Of a DNA stretch of 64,000 nt, positions 20,978-31,641 are shown piece after piece. Each line of letters opens with the position of its first letter. Within the stretch, counting starts at the first letter, position 1. The notes under the pieces were generated by a model. It saw only the letters and a program-made list of their open reading frames with translations, made no database searches and was not told the DNA's origin. A program made the translations under genes and the position numbers. Origin of the DNA: Cephalotus follicularis. Lineage: Eukaryota; Streptophyta; Magnoliopsida; Oxalidales; Cephalotaceae. Where the stretch lies: contig BDDD01000263.1 of the NCBI GenBank assembly GCA_001972305.1, positions 155,597-219,596 on the forward strand. Direction: 5' to 3'.

Positions 20978-21286
20978 TAGTGGGAGATTGTTAGAGATAA
21001 AGTCCTACAAGCCAGTGCTGAGCTTGTATTCAGTCTATCTTGTATATAAATTCAATAAAGATGTTTATATATTATCATTGGCTATGAGTTCATTTCTTTA
21101 ATGCATGACTAAATGATAAATGAACGTCCTGGAATAAAGTTAGAGAACCAAGTTCATTATGAGATCATGATGTGAGAATTGGAATCTCGGTATACTATAT
21201 TTCGAATCTTCCTGGTCAAAGGATTGACACTCTGGGCATGATCAATCCGGATATACCAGCACATACTGTCAGATCGATAAGCAGGG
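20978..21286 (+). repeat. Copia-A polypurine tract and truncated 3' LTR
   Basis: Tract AGTGGGAGAT is followed at 20989 by TGTTAGAGATAAAGTCC, the usual plant Copia tract/LTR junction. The LTR runs to 21286 and is then interrupted by LTR-D. I found no continuation downstream, so the rest is deleted or beyond recognition. Confidence 0.8.
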
Positions 21287-21689
21287 TGTAACACCCCTGA
21301 TTCGGAACCGGGATCACTCCCAATTCGGGATCGATGTGTCACACAAACTGAACTAAAAACATATCAAAGATCTTAATCTTGATCATCATCAATACGTGGT
21401 GGTTCTAAAAATCTGAAAACATGAATAATCATGAAACATAAAATGAATCTAAAAACTTTATCATAACCCAAGATGTCATAATCCAGAAATCACAATACTG
21501 TTTAGATAACTGGCCTATACACGACCATAACACTACTAGAAACACAACCAGATCAAACTCCTAGATGATCCTCTGACATAGGGTAACTCTCTCATCACAC
21601 TTGCCCATACTGTCCCTGAAAACCTGCCGCATGGAAAATAAAAATGCGGTTGAGCAAACATCAGTACGGATATAGAATCATAAAACAGT

Positions 21690-22030
21690 TTACGTACAGT
21701 TTATGAAACAAATCAATTACGAAACAACATAAATACGAATCAAAACAGAACGGTTTACGAAACAAAACAGAACAATTACGAATCATAACAGATCAGTTAC
21801 GAACCATAACAGAATGAAACAAAACTGTATCCGAAACAAAGCAGTTTACCAAAATGAAACAGTATCCAAAACAAAACAATATCATGCTCAATACAGTATC
21901 TGAAACAAACACGATACGATACAAAACATTTTACGAAACGAAACACTTGACGAAACAACAAAGAACAGTTTACGGAACAAAAGAAAATAGTTTCTGAACA
22001 GTACGAAACAACATATTACGGAACAAAACA
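21690..22030. repeat. Degenerate ACGAAACAAAACAG-type short repeats in LTR-D
   Basis: Many imperfect copies of a roughly 15-20 bp A/C-rich unit (ACGAAACAAAACAG, TTACGAAACA and similar) run through this interval. Gypsy-C has no counterpart, so the expansion is specific to D. Confidence 0.75.
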
Positions 22031-22154
22031 AAACATTAAATGATAAATGATAATTTAAAAGCAGTAAGATTTCAAAGTTAACTCCAAACAGAAATCTTAA
22101 GCAATATATCAGTTTAAACATTCTTTGAAGTCACATATGAACTTTCATAAAAAC

Positions 22155-22340
22155 CAAATCCATAACTTTCGAAACATACACAAAACCTTTCAAAACATAA
22201 GTTCCATAACTTTCAAAGCATACACGAAACCTTTCAAAACATAAGTTTCATAACTTTCAAAACATACACGAAAGCTTTCAAAACATAAGTTCCATACTTT
22301 GAAAACATAAAGCATACATTTCCCAAAACATAGGTTCCAT
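22155..22340. repeat. About 50-bp tandem repeat in LTR-D
   Basis: Three to four copies of a unit containing CATAACTTTCAAAACATA and CGAAACCTTTCAAAACATA. It abuts the conserved LTR module that begins near 22317. Confidence 0.8.
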
Positions 22341-22969
22341 AACTGAGCACCAAAACCCATAACATATCAGAAACACATAGTAGCAAGGGAGTAGCTAATT
22401 CCACATTGCCAAATAGAATTGCAGTGTACGGCACTACACATACAATTCCCATATCATAACATATCCCAAATCATATAACTAGGATCGATCCATACGCCTC
22501 TATCACAAATCCTATCCAAGGATATCCCAGAGAGACGCCGTAAACTAATCACACCGTTACGGAAAGTGTCATGCCCCCGTGCCAGGCTCACAGCATGCCT
22601 ATGGTACCCCCATAGGTGGTTATAAAAGCTCAGTATTTCACCCTTTCAAAAACTATGATTTCATCAAATCATTTTAAAATTCATAGAAAGGTTTTCCCAA
22701 AACATAATCATAAATCGTTCTCAAATGATATAAATACATGCTTTCATAATCGAAAAAATCAACTCATTTAATTTCACAATAAAGAGATGATTGCATAACA
22801 TTTCGTAGACACATCATAACTGAATTCATAAAGTCAGAAACATTTACCTCATAAAATATCAAGTGACTTTATTTTCAAAATCCAAATATAACGGAGTTCA
22901 TAAACCAAAAGGGAACATATTCATAAAACCGAATAATAACCCAAAACAAAGAATCTGTATTTATTCTCA

Positions 22970-23525
22970 AAACAGAACTGAATCAGTAAGAGTTTATCAA
23001 GGAACGAAAATCTGTACTTCATTTACTAAACAAAACCGAATTTATCTCAACAATACCGAAAGAGATAACAAGGAAAGAGAATCCGTGCTTTATTAACATA
23101 TTCCAAGTTCATTTCAATAAAACTGATAGATAAACCAAGGAAAGGGAATCCATACCAAATACAGAATCTGAAATTATTTCAAATAAAATCAGAAGGATAG
23201 CCAAGAAAGAAGGACATCCGTACTTTAATCATAAAGGTCAAACGGGACAGTTCCAATAAAATCAGATAGCCAAAGAGCAGAAAATCCGTACTCGTTCATA
23301 AAATAAGACTGAATTTATTCCAACAAGATCGAAAGGAGATAACCAAGAACCAAAAATTCATATTTAATTCATAAAAGAAAAACTGAATTTATTCTAATAA
23401 AATCAGGGGAAGATAGCCAAAGAACGAAAGCATCCGTAGAAAATCATCAAACAGTAAAATTTGACTTTATTCAATTTAATCGAGGGAATATCCAAGAATC
23501 GAAGAATCCGTAGCTCATGCAATCA
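22970..23525. repeat. About 70-bp tandem repeat, eight imperfect units, in LTR-D
   Basis: Each unit has the plan ACTGAATTTATT...AATAAAATCAG...GATAGCCAAGGAA...ATCCGTA...TTCATAAA. Units start near 22978, 23036, 23108, 23165, 23235, 23305, 23378 and 23455. In Gypsy-C the corresponding place (about 11205-11270) holds a single unit. Confidence 0.8.
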
Positions 23526-24749
23526 CCAAAACAACCTCGAGAATATGTATCAAGACTTCTCTAGACCGCTCATCGGTTGTTGCAAACATCTAACAGAAAT
23601 AAAATCGTTTAGCACCAGTGGTTGTGGGTTGCTCGGGAAGTTCCTTGATCTTACTCACTAGTCAGTTGGACTAATCCCCTCTCAATTTTATGTGCAGAGG
23701 ACGCAGGGTTGCTGAGATCTTGAAATCCACAAGAGAAAGCGTGTTGTTAGAGGTAGTCGTCTGACGCAGGCACCTTAGGATGGCTCCTCGGCCATGCCCG
23801 ACCTTCATGCATTTTGGGGCATCCTTTGGGGTTTTTGTATAGATTTTATGATGTTTAAGATCAGTAATCTCTTTATATCATCTCTGTATATGAATCTTGG
23901 AGAATGAGAGTCCTCGGTGATTTTGATGTATTTTGTCAGAGGAGCGTGTGTAGTTTTACTTAATGATTCTATATGCTTTTATATATGTCTTGAGATCTTC
24001 CTCTGATGGATGTGATATTTTCTCTAGCAGTGTAGATGCTGAGATGACAGGTATGTGCTTGGGAATCCTCTAACCTTGGTAGTGGAGTAAGCCTCCTCAG
24101 CCCATGCCTTATGTGAGAACATAGGAGATCCTTCTTGGATCTTTAGAGGAGCTATTGGCTCAACGCCGAGATGCCGACGAAGGGGTGATGAGGTTCATAG
24201 ACTAGGCAGACCTTAAGCTTGACCTTAGAGTTGAAGTCGTGTGGCATCCTCAGGAGTTTTGTCCTCGGACACAGCTCGCAGACGTTAGGTAAGAGTTTAG
24301 GGTTTTCCTTATTTTTGCCCGACCTCTGACCAATAAAGTTCCTTGAGATGATTTGATGTATAAACCCATGGGGACCTTTCGAGTGCTCGGACGTTGTGAG
24401 ACTCTATCTCCTTAGTGTAATTTGAGCGTCGGGGGACCTCGGGTTGTTATCCTCTGCAAGGCGTTTGTCCCCGGGCCTTAGAGTTGATCCCAGGCATAAG
24501 GCTTGCTTATACGTTGTCGTTTCCCATGCTCGGGCGTTGCTTTGTTTTAATGCCTTAGAGTGCGTGGTTGTTTGGAGAGCTTAGTCCTCCTCTGCAGCGT
24601 GTTTCCACGTCTGCTCTCTTGGCCTTGAGTGTTAGGCTTTTATGTGTTGATTCTTTGGTGACAGAGGGTTTGGATCTGGGTGGTGGATCCTTCCTCCTGG
24701 CACGACCGTCCTCCGGTAGGGGTGGTCGCCCATGAAATCAATGCCCCAA
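23526..24749. other. Unassigned sequence with a possible degraded exon
   Basis: No retroelement domain recognised; higher G+C than its neighbours, with recurring CTCGG words. On the plus strand 24125-24288 reads as LGSLEELLAQRRDADEG, then LDLRVEVVWHPQEFCPR, with one internal stop (and another just before). It ends at a canonical donor-like AG/GTAAGAG at 24288/24289. I do not recognise the peptide; a captured or relict exon is possible but unproven. Confidence 0.35.
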
Positions 24750-24794
24750 ACATAAAAAATCTCTACTGTCAAAATCAGAGTTAAGGGCATCATA

Positions 24795-26529
24795 TTTCTC
24801 TTAGTCACACAGCCTAGAGATTGACATAACAGACAAGCCTAAAGTACTGAAAAGCATCTTTAAAAATGGTCGGCTAATAAAAACCACATTGTAAAACCTT
24901 GGCCGTTGTCTTGGTTGGGCCGAAATGGCCACCACACACTTGATCATGACAAAAAGACAGAACTGAATGATGTTCATGATCAGGAACACATCGACGCATT
25001 ATTTGGTCGGGACATGCTTTAAAAAGGTAAGGATCATCCCAGAAAAAAATGTTTCACTTGCGAGACAAACCGACGCTTATCTTGAGAAGACGACTTAGAT
25101 GGTATACCTCCCGTAACGAGATAATTAACTATGTCCGCATACCATGGTTCACACTCAACACGCATAAGCTGCTCATCAGGAAAATTTGCATTGATCAGAC
25201 CATGGACATCGGGTGCATTTGAGAGTCAGGATAAGTGATCAACAATCCGTCCCTTTCTTGTCTCAAATTTCAACGTCAAACTCTTAGAATAGCAAAACCC
25301 AACGTATGAGACGCGCTTTTGCGTCCTTTTTTCTCATTAAATATCGAATCGTAGCATGATCAGTATAAACAATGACATGTGATCCTAAAAGATACGACCG
25401 AAATTTTTCAAGTGCAAAAACCACAGCTAAAAACTCTTTCTCAGTGATCGTGTAGTTCAATTACTCATCGGATAAGGTTCTACTTGCATAGTAAATGACG
25501 TGAGGAAATTTATTCATTCTTTGGTCGAGAACAACTCCATTGGCACTGTCAAAAGAATCTCACACAATCTCAAAAGGCTCAGTCTAAATCAGTGCCTGAA
25601 TGAAAGGAGCAGAGGTGAGGTCCTTTTTTAAGCGGTTAAAAGCACCAAGTCACTCATCAGAAAATACAAAATCTTGATCTTTTTCTAGGAGTGAAGTTAA
25701 GGTTCAAGCCACCTTGCTAAAATCTTTGATGAACCTACGATAAAAGCCAACATGTCAGACAAATGCCCAGATGTCTTTCACATTACAAAGTGGAGGTAAA
25801 TTCTTGATGACTTCAATTTTGGTTTTATCAACTTGAATTCCATCTTTTGACACTATATGACCAAGAACGATCCCGTACTTCACCATAAAATTGCACTTCT
25901 CCCAATTAAGCACTAAATTCTTCTCTCAACTTCTTTCGAGTACTTATTTCAGATGATGAAGGCATTCAAATAATAAGGAACCGTGAACAGAGAATTCATC
26001 CATAAACACTTCGAGAAAGTCCTCCACCATATCAGAGAAGATACTCATCATGCACCGCTGGGAGCATTGCAGAGGCCGAATGGCATTCGTCGATATGCAA
26101 ATGTGCCAAAAGGGCATGTGAATGTGGTCTTCTCTTGATCTTTGGGGGCAATGGGAATTTGATTATATCCGGAGTACCCATCAAGAAAACAGTATTACTC
26201 ATGACCAGCCAACCTATCTAGCATTTGATCAGTAAATGAAAGGGGAAAATGATCCTTCCAGGTGGCTGTACTCAACTTGCGGTAGTCAATGCACACCCCC
26301 CATCCCGTTTGGATCTTACTCATAATTAAGTTATCAGTGGAGGATTACACTACCATCACTTCCGATTTCTTTGGAACAACGTGGACTGGACTCACCCACT
26401 GGCTATTTGAGATGGGATAAATGATCCCATTGTCCAGCCACTTTAAAATTTCTTTTTGTATGGCTTATCTCATCAAGGGATTTGCTCGATGCTAAGGTTC
26501 TCTAGAAGGTTTGGATCCTTCTATGAGAT
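24795..26529 (-). pseudogene. Athila RT, RNase H and integrase N-terminus, heavily mutated
   Basis: Recognisable minus-strand segments across frames: WGVCIDYRKL, FLDGYSGYNQIPI, PFGTFAYRRMPFGLCNAP, then the catalytic box, which reads FMDE (25992-26007) instead of FMDD. RNase H remnants and the RKGRIVDHLS connection follow. The integrase zinc-binding region (HDQVCGGHFGPTKTTAKVL, with two Cys downstream) ends at about 24800. At least a dozen stops are present, and the second catalytic Asp of RT is lost. Confidence 0.82.
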
Positions 26530-27408
26530 TTATATGATGCTCGCAAAAGAAGGGCTAATTCCCTTGATGTCAGCCATTGTCCAACCAATTGCCTCTTTGT
26601 TTTCTTTGAGTAGGTGAATAACCTCCTCCTCCTGATTGGGAGTAAGATCAGACGGTAGAATAACAGGAAGAGTTTGGTTTTCACCTAAAAATGAATATTT
26701 CAATGTAGAGGGAAATTCCTTTAAATCAAGCTTCGAAGATTCTTCTATTGATGGCTTTGGTATAGATGTGGACAACGGGCCCACTGGTTCCAAAGGTTTC
26801 ATACTAAACACATCAAAGAAGTCACCTCCATCCACAGCCTCTAAATCCCGTATGCATTCACTGAAGTTTTCATCAAAATCAATGTCAAAGACCATATAAA
26901 TGTGATCGGGAATGGAATGAAGCGCCTGCACTTCATTAGCTGGCTGCTTCCCCAGACGGAAGGCATTGAAGTCCACTGACGTGTTTCTGAAGCTCAATCT
27001 CATCATCCAATTTTGGCAATTGATCAAAGCATTACTCGTGGCCAGAAATGGTCTACCAAGGATAATTGGGATTTGATCCTTTATATTATTCACAGGTTGG
27101 GTTTCTAAGATGACAAAATCTATAGGAAAGATAAACTCGCCAACCTTGATTAAAACGTACTCAATTTCTCCTTTCGGGATTTTCACCGATCGATCCGCTA
27201 ATTGCAATGTCGTCGTGGTAGGGCGCAACTCTCCTAAACCTAGATGCTCATAAACCGAAGATGGAAACAAGTTGACACTTGCTCCTAAATCAAGCAAGAC
27301 ATGTTCAAATCTTGTATTGCCGATGACACAAGAGATTTTCGGGCGGCCTGGGTCTTTGTATTTTTGCACCATGGGTTGTGACAGCATCGCACTGACTTTT
27401 GTTGCCAA
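26530..27408 (-). CDS. Athila aspartic protease segment, 292 codons open
   Basis: Begins KVSAMLSQPMVQKYKDPGRP and contains the active site LLDLGASVNLFPSSVYEHLG, then LQLADRSVKIPKGEIEYVL, FPIDFVILETQP and IPIILGRPFLATSNALI. The C-terminal third leads into RT (EEEVIHLLKENKEAIGW, ADIKGISPS). It is the best-preserved part of this element. Further upstream codons of gag-pro are broken. Confidence 0.85.
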   Translation of the reverse strand: MATKVSAMLSQPMVQKYKDPGRPKISCVIGNTRFEHVLLDLGASVNLFPSSVYEHLGLGELRPTTTTLQLADRSVKIPKGEIEYVLIKVGEFIFPIDFVILETQPVNNIKDQIPIILGRPFLATSNALINCQNWMMRLSFRNTSVDFNAFRLGKQPANEVQALHSIPDHIYMVFDIDFDENFSECIRDLEAVDGGDFFDVFSMKPLEPVGPLSTSIPKPSIEESSKLDLKEFPSTLKYSFLGENQTLPVILPSDLTPNQEEEVIHLLKENKEAIGWTMADIKGISPSFASII

Positions 27409-29171
27409 GAAAGCTTTTTTTGGAGTCTGATGGGCTCACTTTTGCATACAGAAGTCTTTCAGAACTTTTGCATATGGAGGCATTTGGGCAATTGCATCAA
27501 GCAATGGAATATTTATTTCGACTTCCCTGAATGTTTCGGTGATCTTTTCCATTGCTAGAGCTTTCTTATTTTTCTCCAACCTTTTGGGAAAAAGAGCTGT
27601 GGGAACATATGTGCGTTCGGGTGTTGCCGTTGGTTGTTCCTTTTCTTCGTCTTTTTCTTCCCTTAATTCCTTATTTACATTTTCTTGTTGGGAAGAGGGG
27701 TCTCCTGACTGCTCACTTGATGTTGCGACTGGATGATATTCATTACCACTTTTAAGGGTATTTACGAAATTACTTGGATTTTATTGCCCCAAGGATGAAG
27801 AAGAGTTTTACGGATTTGCTAGTGGTTGGATGTGAGCGTGATTATTCATGGATGTCCTAGGATTCGGGTCTGGCTGAGAAGGCATCTTGCCTTTCTCTCT
27901 TGCTTGCAACGCAGATGCTATTTGAGAGATTTGCTTCTCCATATTGTGCTGACTAGTCATTACGGTGCTCATAAAAAGCTCCATGCTCTTTTCTAGCGAA
28001 GAAATCCTAGACGTGTCTTTCAATAATCCAGGTGGTTGTTGATTTTGGAATTGATTTTGTGGTGGGAAGGGTGGTCGGACATTATTGGAGTTCGGGGGAA
28101 ACCTTGGGAAGGTCTGTTGTGGTGCAGACTGGCCAGTGAAGCTCTAAGGTTGCCCCGAAAAATTTGAGTTTGGACTTGAAAAGTTTGACGGTCCTCTTGA
28201 TTTTTGCCCTTGGCTCCATTAGACGTTTGGGTGATTTCGCCAATCTGGATTGTGAGTGTTACTATAAAGGTTGTATTGATTCATTACGGAAACATTCTAA
28301 GGAGAGTATTGATTGTCGTAACAATTCGGGCATTCTTCAAAAACATGACTTGGTGACTGGCACCAAAAACACATAGGGGTGCTTTGATCGGTGTGATTTG
28401 CATGCACGGGACCCCAACTATCGACTCCAGTGTCGTGAGGAAGCTGTCTAACTGTGCCTCCTTAGCAACTGCTCCCTCTATAACGTACCTTTTATTCGGA
28501 AAAGCTCTCTCAGAAACCTGAGTGGACTCCCACTCCCTATTTCACTCTCCTCAATTTAAAAGGAAATTCCAAGCCTCGTTTTCATCGGTGTATGAGGTGA
28601 ACCCATCAAGACACGTTGACTCAACCAATTGCTTGGTTTGGTAATCGAACCCTTCATAGATGATTTGGCATAAATGCCACGTGTTCAAACCGTGATGAGG
28701 ACACTCTAAAAGAAGGTCTTTAAAATGTTCCATACACCTAGAAAATGATTCATTGGGTCGCTGGCGAAACTGGAGAATGTCGTTCATAAGTTTATTGGTT
28801 TTATGAAGCGAAAAGAATTTCTTTAGGAACGAGACAGTGAAATGGTCCCATGTAGAGATGGAACCATTTGGGAAACTATAGAGCCACTTCTTAGCTCCAT
28901 ATTTGAGAGAAAAATTGATAAAACGTAATTTGATTGCGTCATCCACGAGATGCTGAAGTTTCATGAGGGCACACACCTCTTCGAACTCGTGAAAGAAGAG
29001 ATATGAACCCTAATTGGGTAAACCATGAAAGTGTGGAAGCATGCTAATGAACTGAGATTTTAACTCAAAATTGTTCCCTTGAGGGGCAGGCAACAGGACG
29101 CAGGATGGTTGCGTTGTCCTCGCAGGATAGAATCTATCGCGTAGAGTTTGTATGGGTCATTCGTTCGCCAT
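27409..29171 (-). pseudogene. Athila gag with zinc knuckle, broken
   Basis: The likely start is the ATG at 29169-29171 (MANE, then a TGA). The gag core is open from 28976 to 28551: WLYSFPNGSISTWDHFTVSF, RPNESFSRCMEHFKDLL, then ECPHHGL. Near 28323-28375 a CX2CX4HX4C knuckle CFWCQSPSHVFEEC reads in another frame, so a frameshift lies between them. A 71-codon open piece at 27808-28023 (LEKSMELFMSTVMTSQHNME) is the coiled-coil-like gag tail. Confidence 0.8.
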
Positions 29172-29621
29172 TGCTGGTTGGTAGTGGTTGATTCTTTCCA
29201 AACGATGATTTGGACCACGAATTCACTCAGTCATACATTAACGCAAAACAGACAACAAACAAAACACTAATGCAACGCAACAAAGGTACTAACTTAAAAC
29301 ACTAAAGAGAAAATTAAAAAGTAATGCAAAACAGATACTAAAACATAAAATCACAAATTAAAGCAAAGCAGTTTTTTTTTTTAAATTAAAGCTTATGAAA
29401 AGACCTCAATTAAACTCAGATTATTAAAAATTATGCAGAATTAGGAAAATCAGGGTTTGTTAAAGCTTATGCAATGATTGTCACAATTTTTTTAAAGCTT
29501 ATGCAATGAACCTTAATTAAACTAAGTTAGAAATTATTAAACAAATACGAAAAGTGGGAAATAAAAACAAAAATAATACTACGAATCAGTTGAATAAATT
29601 AAGACTAATTTAGAACTTATT

Positions 29622-29639
29622 TCCCTAGCAACGGTGCCA
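29622..29639 (-). promoter_or_regulatory. Athila primer binding site (tRNA-Asp type)
   Basis: The minus strand reads TGGCACCGTTGCTAGGGA. The plant tRNA-Asp-complementary site of Athila/Tat elements is TGGCGCCGTTGCCGGGGA. The two differences are both CpG-deamination type. Confidence 0.88.
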
Positions 29640-30162
29640 AAAACTAATTCACGTGTTTAAAATGTTTTAAATTTATACCACAAGTGCACGGTTATGTAAT
29701 AACGGGTGGAACACTAAGAAATCAAGTTAAATTAATTTTAATTTATTCAACTTAGGCATTGTATGCAAAAGTGAGCTTTACTATTTAAAAATACTCCTAA
29801 ACATGCAAAATAAACTAAACTAATATAAACATGCAGGAAAGCGTCGACGCTTTGTCAAGGCATCGACGGTATGATTGGAAACAATAAAAACATCGACTCT
29901 AGGTGTCGACGTAAACTTACAAACTAACAAGAAAAGCATCGACGCTATCGAGAGAAGCATCGACGGTTATGTGGTATGGAGCAATACTAACATGAAAGAA
30001 CAAATAGGAAATAGGCATGCAATTTATTAAACTAGAAAAACAGAAAATAAGCTGAAGGAAATATGCAAGAAAAAGTCAGTTTTAGGGAATAGAAACTCAC
30101 CATAGAATATATTGAACAAGTCACTTACTTGAATGATCAAACCTTGATAACCAATGGCAGGT

Positions 30163-30313
30163 AGGTCGATACGGAGTGCGACTGTGATGACAAATCGTAT
30201 GAGTAGTCATGCTAGGTCTATACGGAGTACGGTAGCAGTGAAAATCGTATGAGTAGACATGCTAGGTCTATACAGAGTGTGTTCGGCATGACAAACCGTA
30301 TGCGCATACTCCA
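30163..30313. repeat. About 50-bp tandem repeat x3 in the Athila LTR
   Basis: Units start at 30163, 30214 and 30264, each with AGGTC(G/T)ATAC(G/A)GAGT near the start and (AA)TCGTATGAGTAG(T/A)CATGCT near the end. The third is the most diverged. Confidence 0.88.
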
Positions 30314-30621
30314 TTGATTTCGATAAAAACCATTTATTCACCGACTTTCATATTCACCGACAAGATGTTTGTGGATTTTAATCAGATAGACAAAGTGTGT
30401 GTGAACGTAAAAAATTGAAGAACAAATCAAAACTTCAAGGATTTTATTAATGGAATTGAAGCAATACAATCTAATGACTTGTTCTTGCCCTGAAAACCTT
30501 AACGGTTTAGCTACTAAACATTGAATAAACTAAAAACTGCATTAAAGAACAAAAGAGAGAAGGAGGGTGGCTACAAAGCTTGTCACTAACTTTTCGCACC
30601 GTTATGGTCGGCCTCCTATTG

Positions 30622-30629
30622 TATTTATA
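30622..30629 (-). promoter_or_regulatory. Probable TATA box of the Athila LTR promoter
   Basis: TATAAATA on the minus strand, in element sense, within the LTR and followed by a transcribed-looking leader region. Inference from position and sequence only. Confidence 0.5.
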
Positions 30630-31641
30630 CTCACAAAGCTGATAAAAAACAGAAATAATACAACCCTAATTACAATTTGGGCAAAAAATCAAAACTTTCA
30701 ATTTTTGTTCTCGCCGTAAGCGTCGACGCTTATATTGAAAGCATTATCGGTTTAGTGCTTTAGCGTTGACTCTTTGAAATACAAAGAAAAACTTGATCCG
30801 CGCTTAAGCTGTTAAGTGTCGAGAGTGTGAATGAAAGCGTTAATGCTTAACATGTAAAATCAAACTTTGAAATACGCATTACCGAGCAGCATTTCAAACC
30901 ATCTTCCTTAATGCACAACACCATCAAACATTGAGCAGAAAAGCAATAGCAGCGCATCCGACCATACTAAAAAAACCAACTTGACAAATGATCCGACCAT
31001 ACTTGAAATAGCCGAGATGCCGAGCTGACCTTGAATTTTTGAGCACCACATAGATGAAGTGTTGATCAGACAATGAAGAATGAATTTCCGAGCAGAGACG
31101 CCGAGCAAACTTTGAGGAGCATAACAACATCAATCTTCCAAAGTAGACATGACAGGAGTCGCGATGTCGAGATGAGCAAAGCATACCGAAGTCAGACCAT
31201 CAAGAGAATTCGAGCAGTGCATGAAGTCAGACTTAGCCAATCAGACCATGCTTATCCGAGCACCACTTTGCAGAAATGCCGAGATGCCAAGCATGGTAAC
31301 GGTGGTAGAGCAAAGCATAGAACACAAGTAGGGCGCAAGCATGAGTTGTTCACCAGACCAGAAAGTGCCGAGCAATCTGACCATGTCACAGTGTCAGAGA
31401 AGGCACGAGAGAGCGCTAAGCGGAGCAGAGAAGTGAAGGTGGTCTGGTGTCGAGCATGTAATCATAAAGTGTCAACACTTTAAATTGAACTGGCAGCGCT
31501 TTGAAGATAAGCGTCGACGCTTTATACTAACCCGTTAACGCTTTCAATTTTAATTTGAGTAGTTTAAGTCAGTTTTGCTATACTTTGCTCATTTCTTTTT
31601 TGTAACTGCAAATCAAATAAAAACAACCCAAGTAATATAAT

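Larger units (their letters stand above)
1..21286 (+). mobile_element. Copia-A: Ty1/copia element, outermost host of the left nest
   Basis: A degraded Copia element in two pieces, 1-2056 and 19712-21286, separated by the nested Copia-B. The domain order is gag zinc knuckle, protease, integrase, RT and RNase H, the usual copia order. The break lies inside RT: removing 2057-19711 and one copy of the ATTTT duplication restores an uninterrupted codon frame across the join. The 5' LTR and most of gag lie left of the window. The 3' LTR is truncated at 21286 by LTR-D. In-frame stops are scattered through the coding region, so it is dead. Lineage within Copia was not determined. Confidence 0.9.
21287..23525 (-). 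repeat. LTR-D: truncated Gypsy LTR related to Gypsy-C
   Basis: Starts TGTAACACCCCTGATTCGG, equivalent to the left plus-strand end of Gypsy-C, so it is minus-oriented. The block 22317-22760 is very close to 10545-10970 of Gypsy-C, while flanking parts have diverged into repeats. No far LTR end (ATTACA), polypurine tract or internal coding region is present, so it is truncated; the right limit is approximate. The 5 bp before it are CAGGG, but the matching duplication was not found. Confidence 0.78.
24750..31641 (-). mobile_element. Athila-type Ty3/Gypsy element, truncated
   Basis: Minus-strand order: LTR (29654-31641), tRNA-Asp-type primer site, leader, gag, DLGAS protease, RT, RNase H and the start of integrase, which is cut off near 24750. 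Diagnostic Athila features are the CPHHG gag motif, the LLDLGASVN protease, the FMDD-family RT box and the tRNA-Asp primer site. The integrase core, the env-like ORF region and the other LTR are missing. The left boundary is approximate. Confidence 0.85.
29654..31641 (-). repeat. Athila LTR (5' LTR in element sense), right end truncated
   Basis: Starts about 14 bases beyond the primer site at TGTTTAAAATG. It contains the conserved CAAGTGCACGG segment near the inner edge, GTCGAC motifs at 29838-29965, 30718-30850 and 31508-31540, and a three-copy tandem repeat at 30163-30313. A minus-strand TATA box, TATAAATA, lies at 30622-30629. The stretch 30880-31480 has recurring CCGAGCA and GACCAT words; an open plus-strand frame there (31073-31483) has no recognisable domain. 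No clean terminal CA is seen where the Copia fragment starts. Confidence 0.72.

Noticed and set aside
20989..21286. Complete 3' LTR of Copia-A
   Set aside because: No LTR end before LTR-D begins at 21287 and no resumption found after it, so only a truncated LTR can be supported.
31073..31483. 136-codon plus-strand open frame in the Athila LTR
   Set aside because: Antisense to the element, composed of recurring CCGAGCA and GACCAT words, and no domain recognised; treated as a chance frame.
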